This document shows positions 17,308-26,158 of a stretch of DNA of 52,980 bases, piece after piece. Origin of the DNA: CAZFCK01 sp964517355. GTDB lineage: Bacteria; Desulfobacterota; Desulfovibrionia; Desulfovibrionales; Desulfovibrionaceae. Where the stretch lies: NCBI GenBank assembly GCA_964517355.1, contig CAZFCK010000005.1, positions 1 to 52,980 of the forward strand. Reading direction: 5' to 3'. The notes under the pieces are model-generated. The model ran no database searches and had not been told where the DNA came from. It worked only from the letters and a program-made list of their open reading frames with translations. A program made the translations under genes and the position numbers. Numbering within the stretch: the stretch's first letter is position 1; the number at the start of each line of letters is the position of its first letter.

Positions 17308-19248
17308 TCACTGCCCCACTCCGAATTCAATACCCGGCAACGCGGTACGTCCGTTTCCGTTGTGTTCCACCACTGGGGGCGCTTCCTGCTCCTGCTCTTC
17401 CTGTTCCGGCGCATCGCGGACCACGTTGGTGCCCCCGGCCATGGGTTGTTCGCCTTCCGTCACTTCCGGCTCCGGCCCGAACAAGTGGCTGAAGATGGCT
17501 TTGACCATGGGGCCGGCAGTGGAGCCGCCGTGTCCGCCGTGTTCCACCAGGACCACCACCACATATGTTTTGCCCTGGCTTTTACCCCAGGCCGCCATCC
17601 AGGCGTGGTCACGGTTCTTGTATGGCATTTCATGCGCTTCCAGGCGCACCTTGCCGATGCTGACCACCTGCGCCGTGCCGGTTTTGGCGCCGAGCTGCAC
17701 GTCGCTGCGCCTGATTTTACGGGCCGTGCCGTGTCCGTGTTCCACGGTTTCGACCATGGCGTCCAGGATGCCTTTGCGGTAGAGGTCGGACAACGGCAGG
17801 GTCTGTTGCACTATGGGGGTGTCGCTGCGCAGCAGGTTGGGCTTGAGCACCTTGCCGCCGTTGACCAGCGCGGCGATGAAGCGCGCCACCTGCAACGGCT
17901 GCACCAGGGTGAAACCCTGGCCAATGGCCATGTTCAGATTTTCACCGCCTTGCCAGGGCTCGTTGAAGCGCTTTCTTTTCCACTCCCTGGTCGGCACGAG
18001 TCCGCCTGCTTCGTTGGGCAGGTCGATACCGGTGGGTTTGCCGAACCCGCAAAGCATGGCGAATTTGCTCATGCGGTCCACACCCAGTTTTTCTCCCACC
18101 TGATAGTAATAGACATCGCAGGATTCCACCAGCGCGCGCTGGAGATTCACGGTGCCGTGGCCCGACTTTTTCCAGCAACGAAAGGTCATGCGCCCCAATT
18201 TGTACGCGCCGTTGCAAAAAAACGTCGTTTGCGGCGTGACGAACCCCTCGTGCAGCGCCGTGGCCGAGACCACGAGCTTCCAAACGGACCCCGGCGGATA
18301 GGTGCTCTGAATGGCGCGGTTCAGGAGGGGCTGTCGTGGATGTTGATTCAGGGAGGCCCAGCGCATACTGAACGAATCGCTCGTAAAAATATTGTTGTCG
18401 TAGGTGGGCGAACTGACAAGGGCCAGCACCTGCCCGGTTTCCGGCTCCATGACCACGGCCGCGCCCGCCTTGCCCTCGAACTGGTCCAGAATGTGCGCCT
18501 GCAGATCCAGATCGATGGAAATGGCCAGGTCGTCGCCCGCCATGGGCTGGCGCAGGACGGTACTGTTCAGGTCGCGTCCCGTGGCGTCCACCTCCAGCTG
18601 CCGCAACCCTTTCTTACCGCGCAGCGTTTCTTCGAATATTTTTTCCAATCCCTGCTTCCCCACCATATCGCCGGGGCGCAGGTATTTGTCATCCTTCAAA
18701 TCCTCTTTGTCGGCCTCAAGCAAATACCCCAGGATGTTCGATACCACGGGTCCGTAAGGATACATGCGCCTGGGGCGGATGTTTATCTCCAGCCCCGGCC
18801 AATAGACCGTGTTCGCTTCGATGCGGGAAACCAGGTCGAAGGAAATATCTGAGACAAGGGTCATGCGCTCAAAGGGCTTGACCTGGCTGCGGAGTTGATT
18901 GAAGCGGTCTTCCAGCGCCTTGTAGCCTATGCCTGTCCACCGGCTGATCTGCTCCAATGTGCCGGGAACGTCCAGGCAGTCTTCACGCACAAGGGTCAAA
19001 GCGTAACCGGGTTGGTTCAGGGCCAGAAGCTCCCCGTTGCGGTCGCGGATCGTCCCGCGCGGGGCGTAAATCAATTCACGGCGCAGCTGGTTCTCCCTGG
19101 CGAGTCTGCTGAACTCCTCCCCCTTGTGCACCTGGAGATACCAGAACCGGAGCGCGAAGATGAAAAACATGCACAGCACAAGGCCTTGCAGCAACAGCAG
19201 TCCGGATTTGGGGGCGCCTTGCGCTTCGGATTCATACAGATATGACAT
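17308..19248 (-). CDS. mrdA: Penicillin-binding protein 2 (elongasome transpeptidase)
   Basis: An inner-membrane D,D-transpeptidase that cross-links peptidoglycan with RodA. From the ATG at 19248 it has 646 residues; an upstream start would give an unlikely hydrophilic extension. There is one N-terminal membrane helix (about 17-36), a PBP dimer/pedestal domain with RGTIRDRNGELLALN, and a transpeptidase domain with the active serine in YPPGSVWK, the SCD motif in VESCDVYYY and KTG in GAKTGTAQV. The tail after about 590 is Pro/Glu-rich. It overlaps the mreD stop by 17 bases. Confidence 0.96.
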   Translation of the reverse strand: MSYLYESEAQGAPKSGLLLLQGLVLCMFFIFALRFWYLQVHKGEEFSRLARENQLRRELIYAPRGTIRDRNGELLALNQPGYALTLVREDCLDVPGTLEQISRWTGIGYKALEDRFNQLRSQVKPFERMTLVSDISFDLVSRIEANTVYWPGLEINIRPRRMYPYGPVVSNILGYLLEADKEDLKDDKYLRPGDMVGKQGLEKIFEETLRGKKGLRQLEVDATGRDLNSTVLRQPMAGDDLAISIDLDLQAHILDQFEGKAGAAVVMEPETGQVLALVSSPTYDNNIFTSDSFSMRWASLNQHPRQPLLNRAIQSTYPPGSVWKLVVSATALHEGFVTPQTTFFCNGAYKLGRMTFRCWKKSGHGTVNLQRALVESCDVYYYQVGEKLGVDRMSKFAMLCGFGKPTGIDLPNEAGGLVPTREWKRKRFNEPWQGGENLNMAIGQGFTLVQPLQVARFIAALVNGGKVLKPNLLRSDTPIVQQTLPLSDLYRKGILDAMVETVEHGHGTARKIRRSDVQLGAKTGTAQVVSIGKVRLEAHEMPYKNRDHAWMAAWGKSQGKTYVVVVLVEHGGHGGSTAGPMVKAIFSHLFGPEPEVTEGEQPMAGGTNVVRDAPEQEEQEQEAPPVVEHNGNGRTALPGIEFGVGQ

Positions 19249-19720
19249 CCGTATCCCTCTTGATGCGCAGTTCATTCATCACGATCCAAAAGACCGGAAA
19301 AATCAGCGCCTGCACCATGCTCTCGAAAAACAACGTATCATGGGGCACCTTGTATTCCTGCAATGTGGCCATAATGATCACGAGCACATAGTGCCACAGC
19401 CCCATGATGCCGCCCAACAAAATCATGAAAAAGACATTGCGCGCCTGAAAGAGCCAGCGCCCTATGAAGTACAGCACGAATAACATGGCGTACCACAGCA
19501 AGCTGGAACCAAAAGAGACCGTACCGATCCCCTCCTGAATGAACGTCAGGCATATGAACAGCCACAAGGTCTGGGCCACCCGCCCCTCCTGAAGGCTGAT
19601 CACGAGGCCGACCATGAGCAGGTCGACGCCTGGAAGGAAATATTGCCCCCATATTCCCACGACAAAGAAAAAAAGCCACCAGAGGATGTTGCGTACGTTC
19701 ATGGTGTGTTGGACGACCAT
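19232..19720 (-). CDS. mreD: Rod shape-determining protein MreD
   Basis: A small integral membrane partner of MreC. 162 residues with five or six hydrophobic helices and few charged residues until the C-terminal KRDTD tail. ATG at 19720 has GAGG seven bases upstream. Position between mreC and mrdA and the topology support the call; the sequence is weakly conserved across the family. A 282-base gap separates it from mreC. Confidence 0.88.
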   Translation of the reverse strand: MVVQHTMNVRNILWWLFFFVVGIWGQYFLPGVDLLMVGLVISLQEGRVAQTLWLFICLTFIQEGIGTVSFGSSLLWYAMLFVLYFIGRWLFQARNVFFMILLGGIMGLWHYVLVIIMATLQEYKVPHDTLFFESMVQALIFPVFWIVMNELRIKRDTDVISV

Positions 19721-20002
19721 CGAGTCCTCATGTCAGCGTATTTTGGCAGAACAACGGTGATGTCCGGGCGGCTTGAAAGCCTTTGGGAAAGGTTCTTAAG
19801 CATCTCCAAAACCACGCTATTTGTAAAACAACTTCCATATGTCATGCCACCATACGCGAATCCGGGAAAGCGTTCCCGCCTGAGGCGGTCACCACATGCC
19901 GATTTCAAAAAAACAGACATGCTCTCAGGGAGTTCCCAAAACAAGGTTGATTGCTTCTGGGGGGAGCCTTGCTCAAAAAAACGCTTTGGAAACCCCACGC
20001 CG
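19721..20002 (-). other. Gap inside the mre operon
   Basis: 282 bases between mreC and mreD, unusual in a compact operon. It holds a degenerate family B repeat (19762-19812), and on the minus strand GAGCAAGGCTCCC and T-runs. A 99-codon GTG-initiated frame (19699-19998) runs through the repeat but has no ribosome-binding site and overlaps mreD, so it is not called. Confidence 0.5.
19762..19812 (-). repeat. Degenerate family B repeat copy
   Basis: On the minus strand GGTTTTGGAGATGCTTAAG, then AACCTTTCCCAAAGG, then AGCCGCCCGGA follows the copy at 33510-33600 almost base for base (TTTTGGAGATTCCTAAG, AACCTTTTTCAAAAGG, GGCCGCCGGA). The stem is partly broken, so this looks like an old insertion that has decayed. 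Confidence 0.65.
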
Positions 20003-20863
20003 TCATGGCACCGCGTGCAGCTGACCGCTTGTGCCGCTGGTCAAGTGTTCCCGTTTCAACAACAGCACCTCTTCGAGGTTCGTCAAATCAATAAGCAACT
20101 CCGCCCACACATCGAGAAACAAGCTGATCTCGGAGCGTTCCACTCTGGTGACGCGCGCGACGGGCAAACCCTTCGGGTAAATGTCGTCAAGGCCGGAGGT
20201 CACAAGCAATTCGCCCTTTTCCAAAGGCGCGTTCAGGGGCACATAGAGCACCTGCAACGGTTCGCCCGCGCCTTTTCCGGCGAGAATGCCCTGGGAGCGG
20301 TTTTCCTGCCCAAGCACGGATACTTTGCTGTTGAGATCGCTCACCAGAAGCACGGTGGCGAAAAACGGACTGGCGCGCAGCACCCTGCCCACCACGCCTT
20401 CGTGCGTAACGGCGGGGGTGTTGCGTTGAATTCCCACGTGGGCGCCCCTGTCCACCACCATGGTTTCCAGTGCGGCATGGGGGCCCAAACGGTACGACAC
20501 CACCCTGGCGCCAAGAGCCTGCCACAGCTCAGGGGGCTCGAAAGAAAGCAACGACCGCAGTCTCTTGACTTCGGCTGCTTCCTCCCTGCTTGTGGCCAGC
20601 GCGCTCGCCATATGTTGCAGCTTGTCGTGCAACTCGCGGTTTTCGCGCTGGACTTCCTGGAGGTAGATGTAGTTGTCCTTAAACCTGGCAAAATTCGAGG
20701 CGAGGATCTTGCCGGGCAAAAGCGTCCAGCCCACAAACTCCAAGCCCGAATACGTTGACAGCGTATCAAGATACCCTGTGCGCACGTTCCATGAATACAA
20801 ACTCAAGTAGCTGAACAACGCCAGCACCAAAACAAGGACAAACCGCCGGGAAACGAGCTTAAT
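20003..20863 (-). CDS. mreC: Rod shape-determining protein MreC
   Basis: A bitopic membrane scaffold that links MreB and MreD to PBP2. Conventional starts (GTG 20830, TTG 20833) lie inside the membrane helix and have no ribosome-binding site. An ATT at 20863, overlapping the mreB stop as ATTAA, is preceded by a perfect AAGGAGGT eight bases upstream. It adds the basic cytoplasmic segment KLVSRRF before the helix, as expected for MreC. This start gives 286 residues: membrane helix (about 8-25), coiled coil with LQEVQRENRELHDKL (about 65-105), and the periplasmic beta-barrel domain with GVVGRVL and TSGLDDIYPKGLPVA. Confidence 0.93.
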   Translation of the reverse strand: MKLVSRRFVLVLVLALFSYLSLYSWNVRTGYLDTLSTYSGLEFVGWTLLPGKILASNFARFKDNYIYLQEVQRENRELHDKLQHMASALATSREEAAEVKRLRSLLSFEPPELWQALGARVVSYRLGPHAALETMVVDRGAHVGIQRNTPAVTHEGVVGRVLRASPFFATVLLVSDLNSKVSVLGQENRSQGILAGKGAGEPLQVLYVPLNAPLEKGELLVTSGLDDIYPKGLPVARVTRVERSEISLFLDVWAELLIDLTNLEEVLLLKREHLTSGTSGQLHAVP

Positions 20864-21899
20864 CGATGGTTACCTCCTTGAGGATATCCAAAGAATCGAG
20901 CGCCTTGCCCGATCCGAGCACAACAGTGGAGAGCGGATCGTCCACCACGGTGATGGGCAGCGAGGTCTCTTCGCGCAACAGCTGGTCCAGCCCTTTCAAC
21001 AGGGCGCCGCCGCCGGTCAGCACAATGCCGCGGTCAACGATATCCGCTGCAAGTTCAGGCGGTGTTTGTTCCAGGGCCACGCGCACGGCCTGCACTATGG
21101 CGTCTACCCGTTCCGAAAGGGCCTTGCGGATCTCCTCGGAGGTGATGGGGATGTTTTGGGGAATGCCTGAGACAAGGTCGCGGCCTTTGACCTCCATCTC
21201 TTCTTCCTGCCCCGTGGGGTGGGCGGAACCGATCTTGACCTTGATCTCTTCAGCCGTGCTTTCGCCGATCAGCATGTTGTACTTGCGCTTCACATGGGTC
21301 ATGATGGCTTCATCCATCTTGTCCCCACCCACGCGCACGGATTTGGAATAGACCACGCCGGAAAGCGAAATGACGGCCACTTCCGTGGTGCCCCCGCCAA
21401 TATCCACCACCATGTTCGACGTGGGGTCCTGGATGGGGAGGTTGGCGCCGATGGCCGCGGCCATGGGTTCCTCGATGAGGTAGACCTCGCGGGCTCCGGC
21501 GCTTTGGGCCGATTCCTTGACCGCGCGTTTTTCCACCTGGGTGATGCCCGTGGGCACGCAGATGATGATCCGCGGCCGCACGAGTCTGCGCGAGTTGTGC
21601 ACCTTGGAAATGAAATGGCGCAGCATGGCTTCGGTTATCTCGAAGTCGGCGATGACACCGTCTTTCATGGGACGGATGGCGACGATGTTTCCAGGGGTGC
21701 GCCCCAACATTCTCTTGGCCTCGTTTCCCACCGCCAAGACCTTATTGGAGCCGCGTGAATCCTGCTTCACGGCAACGACGGAAGGTTCGCGCAACACGAT
21801 GCCTTGCCCCTTCACATAGACGCAGGTGTTGGCCGTCCCCAGGTCGATGGCCAAGTCGTTGGAAAAAAGGCCCAACATGAAATCCAATATTCTGGACAT
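20859..21899 (-). CDS. mreB: Rod shape-determining protein MreB
   Basis: The bacterial actin that guides side-wall synthesis. 346 residues, full length. The phosphate-1 loop is DLAIDLGTANT, phosphate-2 is MVVDIGGGTTEVAVI and the adenosine motif is IVLTGGGALLKGLD. It has an N-terminal MSRILDFMLGLF amphipathic segment for membrane contact. It is the first gene of the shape operon and diverges from the radical SAM gene at 21973 across 73 bases that must hold both promoters. Confidence 0.98.
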   Translation of the reverse strand: MSRILDFMLGLFSNDLAIDLGTANTCVYVKGQGIVLREPSVVAVKQDSRGSNKVLAVGNEAKRMLGRTPGNIVAIRPMKDGVIADFEITEAMLRHFISKVHNSRRLVRPRIIICVPTGITQVEKRAVKESAQSAGAREVYLIEEPMAAAIGANLPIQDPTSNMVVDIGGGTTEVAVISLSGVVYSKSVRVGGDKMDEAIMTHVKRKYNMLIGESTAEEIKVKIGSAHPTGQEEEMEVKGRDLVSGIPQNIPITSEEIRKALSERVDAIVQAVRVALEQTPPELAADIVDRGIVLTGGGALLKGLDQLLREETSLPITVVDDPLSTVVLGSGKALDSLDILKEVTID

Positions 21900-21972
21900 A
21901 TGCTCTTGCTTGCCTCGATTTACACTCGTAGGTTACTTATTCTTTATCCGCAACGTATACTACCAACTACCT

Positions 21973-22983
21973 ATGTCAAACGCCCTTTCGCCCGAAGGCC
22001 CAATGCAAGAAAAAAAATATTATACACTTTCCACGTACTTGCGACAACGTTATGGGCATCGTGTACAAAAAATACCTCTCGATGCGGGTTTTTCCTGCCC
22101 AAACCGAGACGGCACTCTTTCCCGTCAGGGCTGTCTCTTCTGCAATGCACACGGATCTGGATCCGGGCTCTACGCTCAAGGCCGGGATCTGGCCTCTCAA
22201 TGGCGGCTCTGGCGCGACCGCTATTTGCGCAGACTCGGGGAAGCACGCTTCATAGCCTATCTGCAATCTTTTTCCAATACCCACGGACCGATTTCAAAAC
22301 TCCGCGAGGTGCTTGAAGAAATCGTCTCGCTTCCCGACCTCGCCGGGCTAGCCATCGGCACCAGGCCCGATTGTCTGGACAACGAAAAGCTCTCCCTGCT
22401 CGCTGCGCAGCCTCTGGAGGAAATATGGCTCGAATTGGGATTGCAGTCGTCGAACGATCATATTTTGCGCGCCATAAACAGAGGGCACGACTTCCGGTGC
22501 CTGCAACGCGCCTGCGAACTGGCCGCTTCAAAAGGGTTGCGTGTCTGCGTGCATCTGATCGCCGGCCTTCCCGGTGAGGACAAACTGAGCTTCCTTGATT
22601 CTGTCGCCGCCGTCAACGCTTTACCTGTGCTCGGCGTTAAATTTCACAACCTTTATGTCTGCCGCGGCAGCGGACTTGCCGCGCTTTGGCGCCAGGGGAA
22701 CTACGCTCCCATGAACCGGGAGCGATATGTGGACTGGCTCATCCAGGGACTGGCGCTGTTGCGTTCGGATATCGTGGTCCATCGCGTGACCGGCGATCCC
22801 GCCCCCGGAGAACTGCTGGCCCCTGACTGGGCCGCGGACAAGAACGCCCTGCTCGCCTGCATCCGGCAGGCCATGGCCGACCGCGTTCTCTGGCAGGGGA
22901 AACACGGCGACGCGCCGGATGCGCCCCGCCCCTGGTATTCAGACTCCACGCACGCTCCCGCGCCCCCATACCCCAGGAGTTGA
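21973..22983 (+). CDS. Radical SAM protein, YhcC/TIGR01212 type
   Basis: 336 residues from the ATG at 21973; a second ATG at 22003 is possible and neither has a strong ribosome-binding site. The cluster cysteines follow the Elp3-like spacing, CPNRDGTLSRQGCLFC (C-x11-C-x2-C), rather than the standard CxxxCxxC. Further family marks are YLQSFSNTHGP, IGTRPDC, ELGLQSS and LIAGLPGE. The reaction is not established for this family, though Elp3 relatives act on tRNA. It overlaps closely with the following methyltransferase gene, suggesting one transcript. Confidence 0.9.
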   Translation: MSNALSPEGPMQEKKYYTLSTYLRQRYGHRVQKIPLDAGFSCPNRDGTLSRQGCLFCNAHGSGSGLYAQGRDLASQWRLWRDRYLRRLGEARFIAYLQSFSNTHGPISKLREVLEEIVSLPDLAGLAIGTRPDCLDNEKLSLLAAQPLEEIWLELGLQSSNDHILRAINRGHDFRCLQRACELAASKGLRVCVHLIAGLPGEDKLSFLDSVAAVNALPVLGVKFHNLYVCRGSGLAALWRQGNYAPMNRERYVDWLIQGLALLRSDIVVHRVTGDPAPGELLAPDWAADKNALLACIRQAMADRVLWQGKHGDAPDAPRPWYSDSTHAPAPPYPRS

Positions 22984-22985
22984 CC

Positions 22986-23507
22986 ATGAAAGACGTGTTT
23001 ATGGAGCATGTTCAGGTTCCGCCGCTGCGCTTGACGCTGCTCTGGGCGGGCTCCCTGCTGGAACGGGTGTTTCTGCAGTGGCACGACGCGCCCGCCGCGC
23101 TGGATGGGCCGTTACGGCCACGGCAAACGTGCGAAAGCGAACAAAACCCCATCCTCCTGAGCAGTCTGCGCGACTACGTGGCCGGCACACCCGTGGTCTG
23201 GCCCGATCTTCCCCTTGGCTGCGCCCATCTGCCGTCATTCACCCGGTGCGTGTTGGAGACCTTGCGCCGCGAGGTGAGCTGGGGGGAAACCGTGAGTTAC
23301 GGGCAACTGGCCGCGCTATGCGGCAACCCACGCGCCGCGCGCGCCGTCGGCCGCGCCATGGCCTGCAATCCCTGGCCGCTGCTGGTGCCCTGCCACCGCG
23401 TTATCGGCGCCAATGGCGATCTCACGGGATTTACAGGGGGCGGATTGCCCATGAAGAAATACCTGCTGCGCACCGAAGGAGTTCTGCCCGCTTCGGACGA
23501 CGCATGA
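22986..23507 (+). CDS. ogt: Methylated-DNA--protein-cysteine methyltransferase
   Basis: It removes alkyl groups from O6-alkylguanine onto its own cysteine, a one-use repair protein. 173 residues. The active site is PCHRV, preceded by ETVSYGQLAALCG and the DNA-recognition region ARAVGRAMACNPWP. AGGAG lies six bases before the ATG, which is two bases after the radical SAM stop. The N-terminal part is divergent and lacks Ada-type zinc cysteines, so it is an Ogt/MGMT type. Confidence 0.93.
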   Translation: MKDVFMEHVQVPPLRLTLLWAGSLLERVFLQWHDAPAALDGPLRPRQTCESEQNPILLSSLRDYVAGTPVVWPDLPLGCAHLPSFTRCVLETLRREVSWGETVSYGQLAALCGNPRAARAVGRAMACNPWPLLVPCHRVIGANGDLTGFTGGGLPMKKYLLRTEGVLPASDDA

Positions 23508-23514
23508 GTTCCAT

Positions 23515-23551
23515 TAGAGCATCTAGCGCTTTTCAAGCGTGAGATGCTCTA
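23515..23551 (-). repeat. Intergenic repeat family A, copy 3 (module 1)
   Basis: Read on the minus strand: TAGAGCATCTCACG, CTTGAAAAGCG, CTAGATGCTCT. This is identical to the start of the copy at 52928 for 36 bases. It sits between convergent genes, and its first three bases are the TAG stop of the diguanylate cyclase gene. It may serve as a shared terminator although it lacks a T-tract. Confidence 0.85.
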
Positions 23552-25996
23552 ATACTGTTCTTCCTGCCACATTTCGGGCTTGAATCGCACCACCCTGTTG
23601 CGGCCCCTGTTTTTGGCCTCATAAAGCGCCACATCCGAGAATTTGATGACTTTGTACACGGACGCGGCGTCTTTCGGATATTCCGCCACGCCAATGCTGA
23701 TGGTCTTGCGGATGGTGGTTCCCGCCCCCAGATTCAAGGGCAGTTGCTCAACGTTGGCCCGTATTTTTTCAGCGATTTGTTCCGACATGTTATCCTTCAC
23801 CTCTTGCAGCAGGATAAGGAACTCCTCGCCTCCGTAGCGAATCAGTAAATCCGAACGGCGAATGGTCGCGCTGATGCATCCCACCACGGCCTTAAGCACC
23901 AAATCCCCGGCTTCATGGCCGTATTTGTCGTTGACTTGCTTGAAATAGTCCAGGTCGGCCATGAGAAAGCCCGTGCAGCGCCCCTCGCGCTGGGAGAGCG
24001 GCTCGTATTTGGTAATGAACTCATCCAGAAACCTGCGGTTGTGGCAATGCGTCAGGGCGTCGCGCAGGGCCTGCTCCTTGGAGAGTCTGAGCAGCCTGAG
24101 CGAACTAAGCACGGGCGCCGCCGCGTCCAGGTGTTTGCGCAACAACGGTACAACTTCACCGCGCAGCTGCTCCCAGCGGTTTTTCGGCGCCAGAAACGAG
24201 AACACCGCCCCCACATGCCCTCCCATGACCATGGGCAGGCAGCAGCGTACGAAATCATTGGTGTCGCAATGGAAATGGGGACACAGCGACGGGTTGTAAT
24301 AGGAAAACACGTCCTCCGCCAGACGCTTGGCCCGGCAGATTTCGGTGGACAACAGCACTTCACGCTTGCAAAGCGGTTCATCCTTGTTTCCGTCCAATGC
24401 GATAGCGATGCGGTCCGCCTCGTGATCCACCTCGAAGAGAACGAACGTGGTCAAGTTGAACATCTTCTTGAATACATCGTCCAGTTGCGCGTAGACCTCG
24501 TCCTTGTCCAAGGTGCCCTGGATATCGTGGGTAAAGAAGGCGAGCTTCGCCATATGCTCAAGGCGCGTGGACACTTCATCCAGGGATATGGTCAGACTTT
24601 GGGGCTCCTGGCTGCGCATGACATAGGACATCAGGTGGCCGGCTCTGGTGAGAAAGGTGCTCCAATGCCGCATCATGGTGTTCACCACATTGCGCATTTC
24701 CGCCAGTTCATCTCCCCTGCGCAACATATAGACGGGGCAGTTCTGGCAGGTCTCATACATGTTCAAAAAGATGCAGGTGTCCCGCCAGGCAGGTGAAATG
24801 GCCTCCGAACCGGTCTCCAAATAGCAAACGCGGCTGGGGTCCACATACACTGGGCATTCCTCGTTATGGCAATGCAAAACTTCCAGGCAATGCACATGAT
24901 CGCTCTCGAAACGTTCCGTAAAATCACTGGAATGCGAGGCCACGATAATTTTTTTAAGACGCTGCAAAAAGCGCTCGACGCGCCTGACATTCAAAAAAAG
25001 AATGGCCCAAAGCAACACGGCGCCGGAAACAAAAAGTCCGCCGAGTTGATAGACCCGATTCAGCCGCGCTTCATGCAGGTGCATGGTGTCGAAGCTGAAA
25101 AGCACGCCGCCCAAAACGGCGCCGTTGTCGTCCCGCAGGATATGCAATCGATAACGAAGCCATCCCGCGGCGTTTTTCATGCCGCTCTCGCGCCAGGCCG
25201 CAACCGACTCCTCCCAGGTCTCGCCCCAGCCCGTAACGGCCGGCCAGTCGGGAATCAGGCGTCCCTCGATCTTTTCCTTCTCCACGGCCTGTTGCCGCAA
25301 AAAAGCCATGGAACTCTGGTGCAACGTCATCCGCTCAAGAATTTCGGCAAGCTCGATATCCACGCCCACGGCCCCCGCCAATTCCCCCTGAGCTTCCGCG
25401 GGAGTAAAGGCCATAAGGTGCAGGTCGCCCTCCACCTCCGCAAGGCCGTAAACGGGAATCCCGGATTGCAGCGCCCGAATCAGCAAATGGCCGCCGCTCC
25501 AATTTTCGCCTTTTCCTTTGAGGCTCCCCGTATCGATAAGTTCGCGTCCCTCGGCGTCATAGAAATGAAAGGCCAGGGAATCCAGGCTCAAGCCCACAAG
25601 CAGACGATCGGCATATTTCTTGGCAAACCCGAGCAACATGCGGCGGTCGCCGCTGGACAAACCTTGCTGCAAAAGGGGAATCTCCGCCGCGGCTATGGCC
25701 TGGCCCAGCAAGAATTCTCCATACTCGTCCAGGTTCGCGCGCAGCATGGCCACATGATCGCGCAAGGCGTTTTCGGCTCGGCTTTCAGCTATGTTTTCGA
25801 GTGTAAATGAAAGAAAATAAATCTGAATCACGCTGCCCAGAATGAGCATTGCGCCGGTGAGGTAAAGAAAACGCCCTTTGAGCGACCAATGTTCGAATGT
25901 CGCATACCTGCGGATCCAATCCCGCCAGCCAACGGTTCTCTCGGAAGAAACATTTGTCGTTTTAAGGACATTGGGGACCTTTTGGCTCTCGGACAC
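23549..25996 (-). CDS. Membrane diguanylate cyclase with periplasmic sensor and cysteine-rich linker
   Basis: 815 residues. Two membrane helices (about 44-66 and 318-340) flank a periplasmic sensor of about 250 residues, probably Cache-like. A cysteine-rich cytoplasmic segment (about 370-435) follows, with HCHNEECPVYV, then CYLETG, then CQNCPVYML, a layout seen in 'two-CW'-type domains of deltaproteobacterial signalling proteins. A GAF-like region (about 490-640) and a GGDEF domain with RYGGEEFLILL and an intact GGEEF active site end the protein, so it should make cyclic di-GMP. The start is GTG with AGGGGGG upstream. It is monocistronic and convergent with ogt. Confidence 0.92.
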   Translation of the reverse strand: MSESQKVPNVLKTTNVSSERTVGWRDWIRRYATFEHWSLKGRFLYLTGAMLILGSVIQIYFLSFTLENIAESRAENALRDHVAMLRANLDEYGEFLLGQAIAAAEIPLLQQGLSSGDRRMLLGFAKKYADRLLVGLSLDSLAFHFYDAEGRELIDTGSLKGKGENWSGGHLLIRALQSGIPVYGLAEVEGDLHLMAFTPAEAQGELAGAVGVDIELAEILERMTLHQSSMAFLRQQAVEKEKIEGRLIPDWPAVTGWGETWEESVAAWRESGMKNAAGWLRYRLHILRDDNGAVLGGVLFSFDTMHLHEARLNRVYQLGGLFVSGAVLLWAILFLNVRRVERFLQRLKKIIVASHSSDFTERFESDHVHCLEVLHCHNEECPVYVDPSRVCYLETGSEAISPAWRDTCIFLNMYETCQNCPVYMLRRGDELAEMRNVVNTMMRHWSTFLTRAGHLMSYVMRSQEPQSLTISLDEVSTRLEHMAKLAFFTHDIQGTLDKDEVYAQLDDVFKKMFNLTTFVLFEVDHEADRIAIALDGNKDEPLCKREVLLSTEICRAKRLAEDVFSYYNPSLCPHFHCDTNDFVRCCLPMVMGGHVGAVFSFLAPKNRWEQLRGEVVPLLRKHLDAAAPVLSSLRLLRLSKEQALRDALTHCHNRRFLDEFITKYEPLSQREGRCTGFLMADLDYFKQVNDKYGHEAGDLVLKAVVGCISATIRRSDLLIRYGGEEFLILLQEVKDNMSEQIAEKIRANVEQLPLNLGAGTTIRKTISIGVAEYPKDAASVYKVIKFSDVALYEAKNRGRNRVVRFKPEMWQEEQY

Positions 25997-26158
25997 ACCA
26001 CCCCCCTTTCACTCCAAGCCCCCCTCACAAGGCCTTGGCGTGTGCTTTCTCCCTGGGCACCGAGCTTGGCGCGCCGACCAGGATCACGCTTTGAAATTTA
26101 TGATTTTATTTAACAATAAAAGCACATAAAAAGCAAGCAGGCTTTTTTTCCCGGCGCT

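Noticed and set aside
19699..19998. 99-codon frame between mreC and mreD
   Set aside because: GTG start without ribosome-binding site, runs through a degenerate repeat and overlaps the mreD start.
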